A DNA stretch of 64,000 bases, from positions 1 through 64,000 of the forward strand of contig NZ_MIJY01000045.1 in NCBI RefSeq assembly GCF_001730305.1. The letters are read 5' to 3'. This stretch comes from Enterococcus termitis (GTDB taxonomy: Bacteria; Bacillota; Bacilli; Lactobacillales; Enterococcaceae). The first letter of the stretch is position 1; each line of letters starts with the position of its first letter. A program made the translations under genes and the position numbers. This document shows, piece after piece, positions 7,456-16,072 of this stretch. The notes under the pieces are model-generated. The model searched no databases and had not been told where the DNA came from. It worked only from the letters and a program-made list of their open reading frames with translations.

Positions 7456-8319
7456 ATGACAACTTTAACACACAAAATCGATTTTAAAGTAATTACTTCA
7501 GTGACAAATGCTAATCCTAATGGTGATCCCTTAAACGGAAATCGTCCGCGCCAAAATTTTGATGGGTATGGAGAAATTTCTGATGTGGCAATTAAACGTA
7601 AACTTCGTAATCGCCTGCAAGATATGGGCGAACGAGTTTTTGTACAATCAGATGATCGTGCAGATGATGGACTGAAAAGTTTGAAAGATCGTGTAGATTC
7701 AGTAGAAGAATTGAAAAAAATTGCTGGAGATAAAAAGAAAGCAGATGTTACTCGCTTTAGTGAAATCGCCTGTGAGACTTGGATCGATACGCGTAGCTTT
7801 GGGCAAGTATTTGCTTTTAAAGGGTTAGAATTATCAGTGGGTGTGCGTGGACCTGTCTCTATTCAGACAGCAGTCAGTGTTGATCCAATCGATATTAATA
7901 GCATGCAAATCACTAAAAGTGTTAATTCGGTCAGTGAAGGCGGAGGGAAAAGCTCAGACACCATGGGAACCAAACATTTCGTTGATTTCGGACTCTATGT
8001 ATTCAACGGTAGTATCAACGTTCAACTTGCTGAAAAAACTGGTTTTACGGTGGAAGATGCTGACAAGATCAAAGAAGCACTTATTACTTTATTTGAAAAC
8101 GACGCTTCTTCTGCACGACCAGACGGCAGTATGACTGTCGAAAAAGTATACTGGTGGGAACATCCAACCAAAATGGGAAAAGCATCTTCAGCGAAAGTGC
8201 ATCGTTCTGTAAAAATCGAAAAAATTCCAGAAGTGGATCGGGCAAAATCATTCGATGATTATAAAGTAACGATCGAGCCTTTAGAAGGGATTGAATTTAC
8301 TGAAATCGATGGCTTGTAG
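7456..8319 (+). CDS. cas7: Cas7, crRNA backbone subunit of type I-C Cascade
   Basis: 287 aa, Csd2/Cas7 family. Several copies coat the guide and kink out every sixth base, the property that makes the 6/12/18 mismatch pattern of the CreA-like target meaningful. The N-terminal family motif SVTNANPNGDPLNGNRPR is clear, followed by the glycine-rich segment SEGGGKSSDTMGTKHFVDFG. The ribosome site is AAATGGAGGAC just before the ATG. No stop or frameshift. Confidence 0.97.
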   Translation: MTTLTHKIDFKVITSVTNANPNGDPLNGNRPRQNFDGYGEISDVAIKRKLRNRLQDMGERVFVQSDDRADDGLKSLKDRVDSVEELKKIAGDKKKADVTRFSEIACETWIDTRSFGQVFAFKGLELSVGVRGPVSIQTAVSVDPIDINSMQITKSVNSVSEGGGKSSDTMGTKHFVDFGLYVFNGSINVQLAEKTGFTVEDADKIKEALITLFENDASSARPDGSMTVEKVYWWEHPTKMGKASSAKVHRSVKIEKIPEVDRAKSFDDYKVTIEPLEGIEFTEIDGL

Positions 8320-8320
8320 C

Positions 8321-8974
8321 ATGTATGATGAACAAGATTATCTAATGATTTCTGGTATTCAGCATTTTCTCTTTTGTCGCCGGCAGTGGGCGCTGATTCA
8401 TATTGAACAGCAGTGGCAAGAAAATGTGTTAACGCTGGAAGGGCAATATCTCCATGAAAAAGCGGATCAGCCGATGATCCGTGAAAAGCGGCACGATCGG
8501 TTGATCGTTCGAGGCTTACCCATTCATTCGCCAACTTATGGTTTGTCTGGAATTTGTGATGTGGTTGAGTTTATTCAAGATCCAAACGGCGTTACTTTAG
8601 CTGGTGAAACAGGTACTTTTCTACCTGTTCCAGTGGAATATAAGCATGGAAAACCGAAGCAGGAACTTAGTGATATTCTACAACTGACTGCTCAAGCTGT
8701 TTGCTTAGAAGAGATGTTGGTTTGCGATGTACCAAAAGGGTATTTATATTATCATGGAACAAAGCGGCGAGAAGAAATTGAAATCACAACTTCTTTACGA
8801 AACGAGTTAAAAACAAAAGTCGCTGAAATGCATCAGTATTGGGAAAGACGTTACACACCAAAAGTTAAAACTGGTAATTTTTGTAAAAAGTGCTCGTTAC
8901 AAAATATTTGTCTGCCTAAACTAATGAATGTTCAAACAGTCAAAGGCTATTTGGATCGGAGGTTACGTGAATGA
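8321..8974 (+). CDS. cas4: Cas4, adaptation exonuclease
   Basis: 217 aa from the ATG at 8321, one base after the cas7 stop; in-frame ATGs at 8291 and 8309 lie inside cas7, and MYDEQDYLMISGIQHF is the typical Cas4 N-terminus. It trims prespacers and helps choose PAM and orientation with Cas1-Cas2. RecB-like nuclease motifs are present (GICDVVE, PVEYKHGKP). Iron-sulfur ligands are one N-terminal cysteine (FLFCRRQW) and a C-terminal trio (FCKKCSLQNIC). It overlaps cas1 by 4 nt. Confidence 0.94.
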   Translation: MYDEQDYLMISGIQHFLFCRRQWALIHIEQQWQENVLTLEGQYLHEKADQPMIREKRHDRLIVRGLPIHSPTYGLSGICDVVEFIQDPNGVTLAGETGTFLPVPVEYKHGKPKQELSDILQLTAQAVCLEEMLVCDVPKGYLYYHGTKRREEIEITTSLRNELKTKVAEMHQYWERRYTPKVKTGNFCKKCSLQNICLPKLMNVQTVKGYLDRRLRE

Positions 8975-10002
8975 GAAAATTATTGAACACCTTGTTTGTG
9001 ACAACCCCAGATACTTATTTAGCCTTAGATGGAGAGAACATCGTCATTTTAAAAGATGATGCAAAATTAGGACGAGTGCCTCTCCACAATTTGGAAGGTA
9101 TCGTTACTTCAGGTTATTTAGGCGCAAGCCCTGCGTTGATGCGTAAGTGTGGAGAAAAAAATATTAGTTTGACCTTTTTGACTTCTAGTGGGAAATTCGG
9201 CAGTCGTGTAACAGGCGGAACGACAGGAAACGTCACATTAAGGAAAAAACAATACCGAATTTCTGATAACGAGGTGGAAAGTGTAGCAATCGCTCGTCAC
9301 TTTATCATCGGTAAGTTGTATAATCAACGGTGGATGCTGGAGCGAATCACGAGAGATAATCCTATGAGGGTAAATGTAGAGCAATTTAAACAAATTTCCG
9401 GAGAGTTGAAAAAATATATCGAAGAAGTTCGACAAGTAGAAGATTTAGAGCTTCTAAGAGGCATTGAAGGCCAAGCTGCCAATCGTTATTTTCTATTATT
9501 CGATCAGATGATCTTACAGCAAAAAACGGATTTTGGTTTTTATGGGCGAAATCGCAGACCGCCTTTGGATAATGTCAATGCATTGTTGTCTTTAGCGTAT
9601 ACTTTGCTGGCACAAGAATGTGCAGCGGCTCTTGAAACAGTAGGCTTAGATCCTTATGTGGGATTTATGCATCAAGATCGTCCAGGAAGAACTTCGCTGG
9701 CTCTTGATTTAATGGAAGAACTCCGGGGGCTTTATGCGGATCGTTTCGTTCTGACATTGATCAATAAAAAGATTGTTACAGCGAAAGACTTCGTCAAAAA
9801 AGAAAGTGGAGCGGTACTTTTGACAGATGAAGGTAGAAGAACGTTTTTCCAAAACTGGCAAGAGAAAAAACAAGAGCAGATTCAACATCCGTTTTTAGGC
9901 GAGAAAATCAACTGGGGGTTAGTACCTTATGTACAGGCATTATTGCTTAGTCGTTATTTGAGAGAAGATTTGGATGGGTATCCGCCATTTTTATGGAAGT
10001 AG
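8971..10002 (+). CDS. cas1: Cas1 spacer integrase
   Basis: 343 aa, normal Cas1 length. The metal-binding residues that catalyse spacer insertion are seen at E166 (RGIEGQAANRYF), H234 (GFMHQDRPGR) and D246/E249 (LALDLMEEL). It forms the adaptation module with Cas4 (4-nt overlap upstream) and Cas2 (immediately downstream). It looks intact, so the locus should be able to acquire spacers. Confidence 0.97.
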   Translation: MRKLLNTLFVTTPDTYLALDGENIVILKDDAKLGRVPLHNLEGIVTSGYLGASPALMRKCGEKNISLTFLTSSGKFGSRVTGGTTGNVTLRKKQYRISDNEVESVAIARHFIIGKLYNQRWMLERITRDNPMRVNVEQFKQISGELKKYIEEVRQVEDLELLRGIEGQAANRYFLLFDQMILQQKTDFGFYGRNRRPPLDNVNALLSLAYTLLAQECAAALETVGLDPYVGFMHQDRPGRTSLALDLMEELRGLYADRFVLTLINKKIVTAKDFVKKESGAVLLTDEGRRTFFQNWQEKKQEQIQHPFLGEKINWGLVPYVQALLLSRYLREDLDGYPPFLWK

Positions 10003-10302
10003 GTGAGAAGCATCTTAGTATTGATTACCTATGATGTTGCAACAAGTTCTGAAAATGGTCCGCGCCGTTTGCGTAAAGTAGCGAAAAAATGTCAGGACTA
10101 TGGTCAACGAGTGCAAAATTCTGTTTTTGAATGTGTTGTGGATGCGACAGAATTGACGAAACTAAAAAAAGAACTCATTGATTTGATCGATGAAGAAGTA
10201 GATAGTCTGCGAATTTATCGTTTAGGAAACAACTATCAAAATAAAATCGAACATATTGGCGCAAAGGAAAGCTTTGATGTAGAAGCACCGTTAATCTTTT
10301 AA
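10003..10302 (+). CDS. cas2: Cas2, adaptation subunit
   Basis: 99 aa from a GTG start that directly follows the cas1 stop. The Cas2 ferredoxin-fold signature LVLITYDVAT is at the N-terminus with the conserved Asp, then RLRKVAKKCQDYGQRVQNSVFEC. Cas2 dimers bridge Cas1 dimers during spacer integration. It is the last cas gene; a long hairpin and the array leader follow. Confidence 0.96.
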   Translation: MRSILVLITYDVATSSENGPRRLRKVAKKCQDYGQRVQNSVFECVVDATELTKLKKELIDLIDEEVDSLRIYRLGNNYQNKIEHIGAKESFDVEAPLIF

Positions 10303-10306
10303 AGAT

Positions 10307-10363
10307 AAATTTGGTGCGAACCCCAAGTGCACATGAAAACACTGGGGGATTCGCACCAAATTT
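10307..10363 (+). repeat. Long hairpin between cas2 and the array leader
   Basis: A 14-bp outer stem (10307-10320 with 10350-10363) continues after a one-base bulge into an inner CCCC/GGGG and AGTG/CACT stem with a 10-nt loop. No T-tract follows directly, so it is not a standard terminator. It sits 4 nt after the cas2 stop. It may limit read-through of the cas mRNA into the array or serve as a leader element in adaptation. Function unproven. Confidence 0.7.
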
Positions 10364-10415
10364 AGGGTAGTTTTAACGCTTAATCAAGCTTTTTTCTAAT
10401 TGAAATTTAATGTAG

Positions 10416-10429
10416 TGGTATAATATACT
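10416..10429 (+). promoter_or_regulatory. CRISPR leader promoter
   Basis: Extended -10 TGG-TATAAT at 10416-10424. An overlapping option is TTGAAA (10400-10405), 18-bp spacer, TATACT (10424-10429). Either would start the pre-crRNA near 10431-10436, about 50 nt before the first repeat. The AT-rich leader runs 10364-10482. Confidence 0.65.
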
Positions 10430-10482
10430 AGTAATTAGGTGAAATAGTTAAGAAATGTATAGTTAATTTGACTAATTTCACA

Positions 10483-11790
10483 GTCTAGCTCTGTTTAGAG
10501 CTAGTGGATTGAAATTGACGTTACTGTAGAGAACGATGAAACATTATTGTCTAGCTCTGTTTAGAGCTAGTGGATTGAAATTCTAAAAACTTTAAATAAA
10601 AATCCAGTGTAAGCCCGTCTAGCTCTGTTTAGAGCTAGTGGATTGAAATCAACTACAAAGCGTGAACTAGCTTTACTAGCAGTCTAGCTCTGTTTAGAGC
10701 TAGTGGATTGAAATTTAATTTCGAATGACACATTACAACTCGGAGCTCGGTCTAGCTCTGTTTAGAGCTAGTGGATTGAAATTTTACGGGAGGGAAAGAC
10801 CAAAAATTATAAATTGTCTAGCTCTGTTTAGAGCTAGTGGATTGAAATATTTATTTCTCCTCCTCCACTGGCTCAATCCCCATCGTCTAGCTCTGTTTAG
10901 AGCTAGTGGATTGAAATTTATTATTTTAACAGTGGTGTGCAGTGCGATTATAGTCTAGCTCTGTTTAGAGCTAGTGGATTGAAATTCCTAGTCTAGAATA
11001 TGAGAAATGCTATCTGCATGTCTAGCTCTGTTTAGAGCTAGTGGATTGAAATGCATCAACTCCATAACCACCATACCTAGCGATTATGTCTAGCTCTGTT
11101 TAGAGCTAGTGGATTGAAATCAAATATAAGACTTCGCAAGTCCTGTGACATAATGTCTAGCTCTGTTTAGAGCTAGTGGATTGAAATTAGTCTAGTTGGC
11201 TTGTTAGGTGGTCCAGTGGTCGTGTCTAGCTCTGTTTAGAGCTAGTGGATTGAAATGCGAATGCCAATCTTTTTAAACTTTAATAGGAGGGTCTAGCTCT
11301 GTTTAGAGCTAGTGGATTGAAATTTTAGTTGATTTTTGATAATTTGATCAGTGTCTAGTCTAGCTCTGTTTAGAGCTAGTGGATTGAAATTTTAGTTGAT
11401 TTTTGATAATTTGATCAGTGTCTAGTCTAGCTCTGTTTAGAGCTAGTGGATTGAAATTTTAGTTGATTTTTGATAATTTGATCAGTGTCTAGTCTAGCTC
11501 TGTTTAGAGCTAGTGGATTGAAATTTTAGTTGATTTTTGATAATTTGATCAGTGTCTAGTCTAGCTCTGTTTAGAGCTAGTGGATTGAAATTTTAATAGT
11601 CACAAAATTAAAATAAAGACAAATGTCTAGCTCTGTTTAGAGCTAGTGGATTGAAATCCAGTGCCAGCAGTACTGGCTATAATTACGGCGTGTCTAGCTC
11701 TATTTAGAGCTAGTGGATTGAAATAGGTGGTGTACGTATGGCGTACGTCAATCTGGAGTCTAGCTCTGTTTAAAGCTAGTAAATTGATTC
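10483..11790 (+). CRISPR. Type I-C CRISPR array, 20 repeats and 19 spacers
   Basis: The 33-nt repeat begins GTCTAGCTCT, has loop GTTT, and ends GTGGATTGAAAT; the 7-bp palindrome TAGCTCT/AGAGCTA is the Cas5c hairpin. Repeats start at 10483, 10549, 10617, 10682, 10750, 10816, 10885, 10953, 11020, 11088, 11155, 11224, 11291, 11358, 11425, 11492, 11559, 11625, 11692 and 11758. Spacers are 32-36 nt. Spacers 13 to 16 (11324-11357, 11391-11424, 11458-11491, 11525-11558) are identical, leaving 16 different spacers. The repeat at 11692 has one G-to-A change; the last repeat (11758-11790) is degenerate in its 3' half, which marks the leader-distal end. Transcription is plus strand, away from cas2. An open frame across 10725-10958 is only repeat sequence. 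Confidence 0.99.
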
Positions 11791-11855
11791 GATGGTTCTA
11801 ATCACTTCTACCACTTTTTATATTAATTAAATTTCAAACAAAACAGGAGAATCAA

Positions 11856-12194
11856 ATGCGTTATTTATGGTTATCTATAATCTTCTTGGTCTTACTTTCT
11901 TTTCATCGAGGATGGTATGTTCTTTTAAATAAAAAAATGAAAACTAATTATTTTTTAGTGAAAATCATCTTATCTAGCTTTTTAGCCTGTTTGGCTGTTA
12001 TTCTTTTTGTGATGCTTTTATTCGGCAGTTTTATTGCCCTCTATATTCAGGACATAAATATGTTGGCAGGAATAATATACGGAATCACGTTATTGAGTTT
12101 GAAAATCTATTTACTATATATCATTTTATCCGTTTTAGTGTGCAGCCTTGTAGAAATGAAAAATAAGAGAAAAACTACAAGAAGCAACAAGTAG
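11856..12194 (+). CDS. Small polytopic membrane protein, unknown
   Basis: 112 aa with an N-terminal signal-anchor-like helix (about 3-20), a hydrophobic helix at about 35-65 and another at about 72-100, and a very basic tail (KNKRKTTRSNK). An ACAGGAGA ribosome site precedes the ATG. It lies just beyond the last CRISPR repeat and is followed by a terminator, so it is a single-gene unit. No family is recognised. Because it borders a CRISPR locus, an accessory role cannot be excluded, but nothing in the sequence shows one. Confidence 0.7.
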   Translation: MRYLWLSIIFLVLLSFHRGWYVLLNKKMKTNYFLVKIILSSFLACLAVILFVMLLFGSFIALYIQDINMLAGIIYGITLLSLKIYLLYIILSVLVCSLVEMKNKRKTTRSNK

Positions 12195-12201
12195 TTATTG
12201 T

Positions 12202-12236
12202 GGCTGGTACATTGATGATGTAGCCAGCTTCTTCTT
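12202..12236 (+). terminator. Terminator
   Basis: A stem of GCTGG-TACAT with ATGTA-G-CCAGC (one bulge), small loop, followed by TTCTTCTT. It closes the small membrane protein unit. Confidence 0.6.
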
Positions 12237-12278
12237 ATCTGCCAGCATTAAAATGAAGATTTTTTCATGATGATTTGA

Positions 12279-12307
12279 TTGACCTCTTCTAAAATACTGG
12301 GTACTCT
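12279..12307 (+). promoter_or_regulatory. Promoter of the two-component operon
   Basis: -35 TTGACC (12279-12284), 17-bp spacer, -10 TACTCT (12302-12307), 21 nt ahead of the response regulator ATG. The -10 is weak, as is common for regulated promoters. Confidence 0.5.
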
Positions 12308-12327
12308 ATAAAAAAGGTGGTGGGAAA

Positions 12328-13029
12328 ATGAATGATATAGTCATTTTATTAGTTGAAGATGAAGCAAGCTTAGCGAATTTTATTTCAGAAGAGCTTCGTT
12401 TTGAGGGATATGAGGTTTTACATGCTGCTGATGGTGAGCAGGCATTGACCTTGTATGAAGAAAATCAAGAAAGAATCACGATGCTTTTATTAGACTGGAT
12501 GCTGCCCAAGTATGATGGAATCACCGTTGCGCGAAGAATTAGACGAACAAGTCAAGTGCCAATCATTATGATGACAGCAAGAGATCAGTTGACGGATAAA
12601 GTGGTTGGCTTAGATGCTGGAACAGATGATTACATTACGAAACCTTTTGAAATAGAAGAGTTATTAGCACGGATTCGAGTGGTGATCCGACGTGCATCTC
12701 AATTACAGCAACAGCCAATGGTGTATAGCTACGGTGATCTGACCTTAGATTTAACAAAACGAGTAGTAGAGCGCTTTGACGAGGTCATTCAATTGACTCA
12801 AAAAGAATTTGAACTTTTAGCTGAACTGATCAAACGCCCAGAAGAAGTCTTGACACGTGATGAACTGCTTAATGCGGTATGGGGCTATGATTATTTTGGC
12901 CAAACGAATGTTGTCGATGTATATATCCGTTCCCTTCGAAATAAAATGGATTATGAAGCAGAGTCACGCTTGATCCAAACGGTTCGTGGTGTGGGGTATG
13001 TGTTGAGGAAAAGCCATGAAAAAAATTAA
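12328..13029 (+). CDS. OmpR/PhoB-family response regulator
   Basis: 233 aa. Receiver domain about 1-120 with acidic pocket (VEDE), phosphoacceptor D56 (LLLDWMLP) and K in ITKPF; winged-helix DNA-binding domain about 135-230 with RSLRNKMD and GVGYVLR. It overlaps the histidine kinase by 14 nt and so forms a standard pair. A PepSY lipoprotein follows the pair, suggesting an envelope stress or cation sensing role, but the signal is not visible. The resemblance to LisR/CsrR-type regulators is general only, so no symbol is given. Confidence 0.93.
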   Translation: MNDIVILLVEDEASLANFISEELRFEGYEVLHAADGEQALTLYEENQERITMLLLDWMLPKYDGITVARRIRRTSQVPIIMMTARDQLTDKVVGLDAGTDDYITKPFEIEELLARIRVVIRRASQLQQQPMVYSYGDLTLDLTKRVVERFDEVIQLTQKEFELLAELIKRPEEVLTRDELLNAVWGYDYFGQTNVVDVYIRSLRNKMDYEAESRLIQTVRGVGYVLRKSHEKN

Positions 13030-14410
13030 AGCAGCATTTCAGGAAAGAAAAAATACGACTCAGTTTCAACTAACTGCTCGCTTTATTGGGTTACTTGTTT
13101 CTGCGGTCTTTATCTTGAGTTTTTTGATTATGGGCATTACGATTGCAGAGCTTTATGAGTCAACAGAAGAGCAGTCTGTTTTGTTGGAAGAGTCGCTAAA
13201 AAATACTGAGGCGGATGATGCAGCGCAGTGGGAACAAGTCCTTAGCAATTATGCCTCTAAAGACAATTCCCCTTACCTCGTTCGCGTAGCATTGAAATCA
13301 GGTACGGTTATTCATTCTTCAGGAGAGGCTGAGGAGCTTTATGAGGAATTTCCTCGTTTAAAGCAATTATTCTTTTTAGATCGGGTATTATGGACAAGTG
13401 ATATGGAGCCTTTTTATTATAGAAGCTTTGAAAAGGGAAATGCTCAAGTAACGATCCTCGTTGATATGGAGGACCAGTTTGAGGTGATTGGCAGAATTTT
13501 TTCTTTCACCCTGTTACTGACCATCGTCGTTATTGGAATTGGTTCATTTATGACATATCGCTTTTCTAAAAAGCTGACTGGCTCGTTAGCTGTGATGAAT
13601 GAAGAGATTACAAAGCTGGAAGGCTCTGGCGAGGAGCAGGTTTTAACTGTTCCGAAAACACCGCAGGAAGTGCGTAATATTTCGCGATCCTTTAATCAAC
13701 TATTGGACAGACAACGTTTATCGTTGAAACGTGAACAGCAGTTTGTGACAGATGCTTCTCATGAACTAAGGACACCACTTGCAGCGATTCGCGGTCATGT
13801 TAATCTAATCAAGCGACGTGGGGAAAAACATCCGGAAGTGATTCCGACCTCTCTTGCGTATATCGATAAAGAATCGAAACGGATGGAATTGTTAGTGGAA
13901 CAATTACTGACTTTAGGACGGTTGGAAACCTTGGCAGAGGCTGAAGCATTCGATTTATCCTTATTGATCCAACAAACACTTGATGAATTAAGTGTAATGA
14001 TGAATCAAGAGTTAAACGTTCAAATCAAAGCAGGGATCATGATTAAGGGTCAAAAGGAACATTTTTATCAGATTACTCGCAATTTGGTTGAAAATGCCAT
14101 GAAATATACAGAAACGAGTGGAACGATCACAGTATCGTTAGATTCAAATGAACATCAGCTGGTATTTAGTGTAGAAGATTCTGGTGTGGGCATTCCAGAT
14201 GAAGATAAAGCGAAAGTTTTTGAACGGTTTTATCGTGTGGATCAATCACGTTCGAGTGAGATTGCCGGTACTGGAATTGGTTTAGCAATCGTCAAGGGGT
14301 TAGTGGAACACTATCATGGCACGATTACGATCACAGATGCTCAGCCAAAGGGAACATGTTTTACAGTTTCTTTTTCTAAGAAAATTGAAAATGAAGATTT
14401 CTTCATTTAG
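13016..14410 (+). CDS. Sensor histidine kinase
   Basis: 464 aa. Two membrane helices (about 22-44 and 160-180) frame an extracellular domain of about 115 residues. HAMP follows (about 181-235). The dimerisation/phosphoacceptor motif ASHELRTPLAAI has H249. The ATPase has N-box LVENAMKYT, G1 VEDSGVGIPDEDK and G2 GTGIGLAIVKGL. Partner of the overlapping response regulator. Confidence 0.94.
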   Translation: MKKIKAAFQERKNTTQFQLTARFIGLLVSAVFILSFLIMGITIAELYESTEEQSVLLEESLKNTEADDAAQWEQVLSNYASKDNSPYLVRVALKSGTVIHSSGEAEELYEEFPRLKQLFFLDRVLWTSDMEPFYYRSFEKGNAQVTILVDMEDQFEVIGRIFSFTLLLTIVVIGIGSFMTYRFSKKLTGSLAVMNEEITKLEGSGEEQVLTVPKTPQEVRNISRSFNQLLDRQRLSLKREQQFVTDASHELRTPLAAIRGHVNLIKRRGEKHPEVIPTSLAYIDKESKRMELLVEQLLTLGRLETLAEAEAFDLSLLIQQTLDELSVMMNQELNVQIKAGIMIKGQKEHFYQITRNLVENAMKYTETSGTITVSLDSNEHQLVFSVEDSGVGIPDEDKAKVFERFYRVDQSRSSEIAGTGIGLAIVKGLVEHYHGTITITDAQPKGTCFTVSFSKKIENEDFFI

Positions 14411-14503
14411 CTTTCACGTTGATTTATTTTTTTTAGCACAACGACCTGATAAGATACTAATATAAAGAAAAACAAAAAAAGTGAATTGAGAGGAATGAAT
14501 GAT

Positions 14504-15139
14504 ATGAATAAAAAGGTTATGATCGCAACAGTAGGTTTAGGGGTTCTTTTAGCAGGATGCACCAGCAATAATAAAACATTAGAAAGCAATGGTCAAAGTA
14601 AAACGAGTACGGAGGTTAGCCAAACAATCACATTTGATTCAAGTACAGCTGAATCAAGCACAACAACGGTTAACTCGAATGGCAATCAAGTACAAGTTAA
14701 GGTCACTCTTGAAGAAGCGATCAAAGCGTATCAAGAAGCTTACCCAGACACGGTGATAACATCTTTGGATTTAGACCCTTCTTTTGGTACGTATTATTAT
14801 GAAATAAAAGGAGTCGATGATTCTAAAGAATACGAAGTCAAAATCAATGCTGAAACGAAAGAGTTGAAAAAAGAGCGAGAAGAAACATTAGATCGTGATG
14901 AACAAAATGGTGTGGAAAAGGAAAATGAAGCACTAGATTTAACTAAGCTTAAATCACTAGATGATATCTCGAAAATTGCTGTGGATAACGTAGGTGAAGG
15001 ACAGGCAGTTGAATGGTCATTAGAAAAAGAACTGTCAACGACTTACTGGGAAGTGAAAGTTCAATCTGGTAAACAGGAAGTTTCTGTTAAAATCAATGCC
15101 CAAACAGGTGTTGTATTGGAAAAAGAATTGGATGACTAA
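14504..15139 (+). CDS. PepSY-domain lipoprotein
   Basis: 211 aa from ATG 14504 with GAGAGG upstream; a TTG at 14486 gives a longer but less likely start. The signal peptide ends in a lipobox LLAGC (Cys at about 19), so the protein is lipid-anchored outside the membrane. A Ser/Thr-rich linker is followed by two PepSY-like repeats (about 65-130 and 145-205), each ending in a 'VKINAQTGVVLEKE'-type strand. PepSY proteins are thought to bind peptides or act as chaperones or inhibitors near the cell surface. It sits 93 nt after the histidine kinase. Confidence 0.85.
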   Translation: MNKKVMIATVGLGVLLAGCTSNNKTLESNGQSKTSTEVSQTITFDSSTAESSTTTVNSNGNQVQVKVTLEEAIKAYQEAYPDTVITSLDLDPSFGTYYYEIKGVDDSKEYEVKINAETKELKKEREETLDRDEQNGVEKENEALDLTKLKSLDDISKIAVDNVGEGQAVEWSLEKELSTTYWEVKVQSGKQEVSVKINAQTGVVLEKELDD

Positions 15140-15160
15140 TTCAATAGTGTAAAATTTGAA

Positions 15161-15204
15161 AGAATGTAAGAAAGCTTTTCTATGTTTTCTTATGTTCTTT
15201 TTTT
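15161..15204 (+). terminator. Terminator after PepSY lipoprotein
   Basis: A 13-bp AT-rich stem with G-U pairs (15161-15173 with 15186-15198) and seven or more T. Confidence 0.65.
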
Positions 15205-15320
15205 ATAATCTGTTTTTTGTTATACTATTTTTTGAAATTGGAACCTTATCACTCGTTTTATTTGAAGAAATTCTATACAATTAAGAAGAAAATAAGTTAA
15301 TTATCTATGGAGGGATCAAA

Positions 15321-15857
15321 ATGAATAATGTTATGGAACAATTAAGAAAATATGCGCTTTTAAGAGGAATTGTTTATATTATTTTTGGGTTATTGATTTT
15401 GTTTGATCCAAGAAGTGTGTTTCAATTAGCAGTATATTTTATTTCTGCTTATATTGCTCTGATGGGCGTACTCAATTTGTACGACGGATTTAAGGTGAAA
15501 AAAGCAACAGGAACGTACGGTATGAGTTTTCTTGGCGGGATCATCCTATTAGTGCTTGCAGGAATCATTCTTGTTTTTGCGAAAGGGATCGTAAGTATTT
15601 TGCCGATTTTCTTGGGCTTAGTGATCGTTATCATCGGTGCCAGTCGTGCAATGCAGGCTGTGAATTTACGAAGCTATGTGAATGTTAATTGGTTGCCAAT
15701 GTTGATTTACAGTGGCATATTGATCGTTGCTGGTTTGGTTTTGATTTTTAATCCTTTCAGCAGTCTATTAGTACTTTTCCAATTATTCGGCGGTATTCTG
15801 GTCTTCATGGGGATCGGGGAAATCGTAGCCTTTTTCCAATTACGCAACATTGATTAG
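15321..15857 (+). CDS. DUF308 / HdeD-family membrane protein
   Basis: 178 aa with six hydrophobic helices in three pairs, the layout of the HdeD/DUF308 family. The repeated G-x2-L-x3-G-x5-P pattern is visible (IIFGLLILFDP; IIVAGLVLIFNP). HdeD is linked to acid resistance in enterobacteria; the role in Gram-positive bacteria is unknown. AUGGAGGG ribosome site precedes the ATG. Single-gene unit with a terminator. Confidence 0.85.
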   Translation: MNNVMEQLRKYALLRGIVYIIFGLLILFDPRSVFQLAVYFISAYIALMGVLNLYDGFKVKKATGTYGMSFLGGIILLVLAGIILVFAKGIVSILPIFLGLVIVIIGASRAMQAVNLRSYVNVNWLPMLIYSGILIVAGLVLIFNPFSSLLVLFQLFGGILVFMGIGEIVAFFQLRNID

Positions 15858-15904
15858 AATGGATATGAAGCTAAGAAAAAGATGATTACTTCTATTCAGA
15901 TGCT

Positions 15905-15953
15905 AGGTAACTAAAGTTTAACTCTTAGAGTTAGACCTTGGTTACCTCTTTTT
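15905..15953 (+). terminator. Terminator after HdeD-family gene
   Basis: AGGTAAC (15905-15911) pairs with GTTACCT (15941-15947), with further inner pairing (AACTC/GAGTT), then CTTTTT. Confidence 0.75.
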
Positions 15954-16072
15954 ACATTATTATTCATTGAAACAGTGAAAAAAATGGAAGGGCGAAGTTG
16001 GAACATTAAGATGTTTTCTTACATGAAAATAACATATAATTTTACTATATTTTAAAGGAAAGAGGCTGTTTT

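Noticed and set aside
10725-10958. Open frame of 77 codons inside the CRISPR array
   Set aside because: It is made of repeat units read in one frame (LALFRASGLK recurs) and has no ribosome site.
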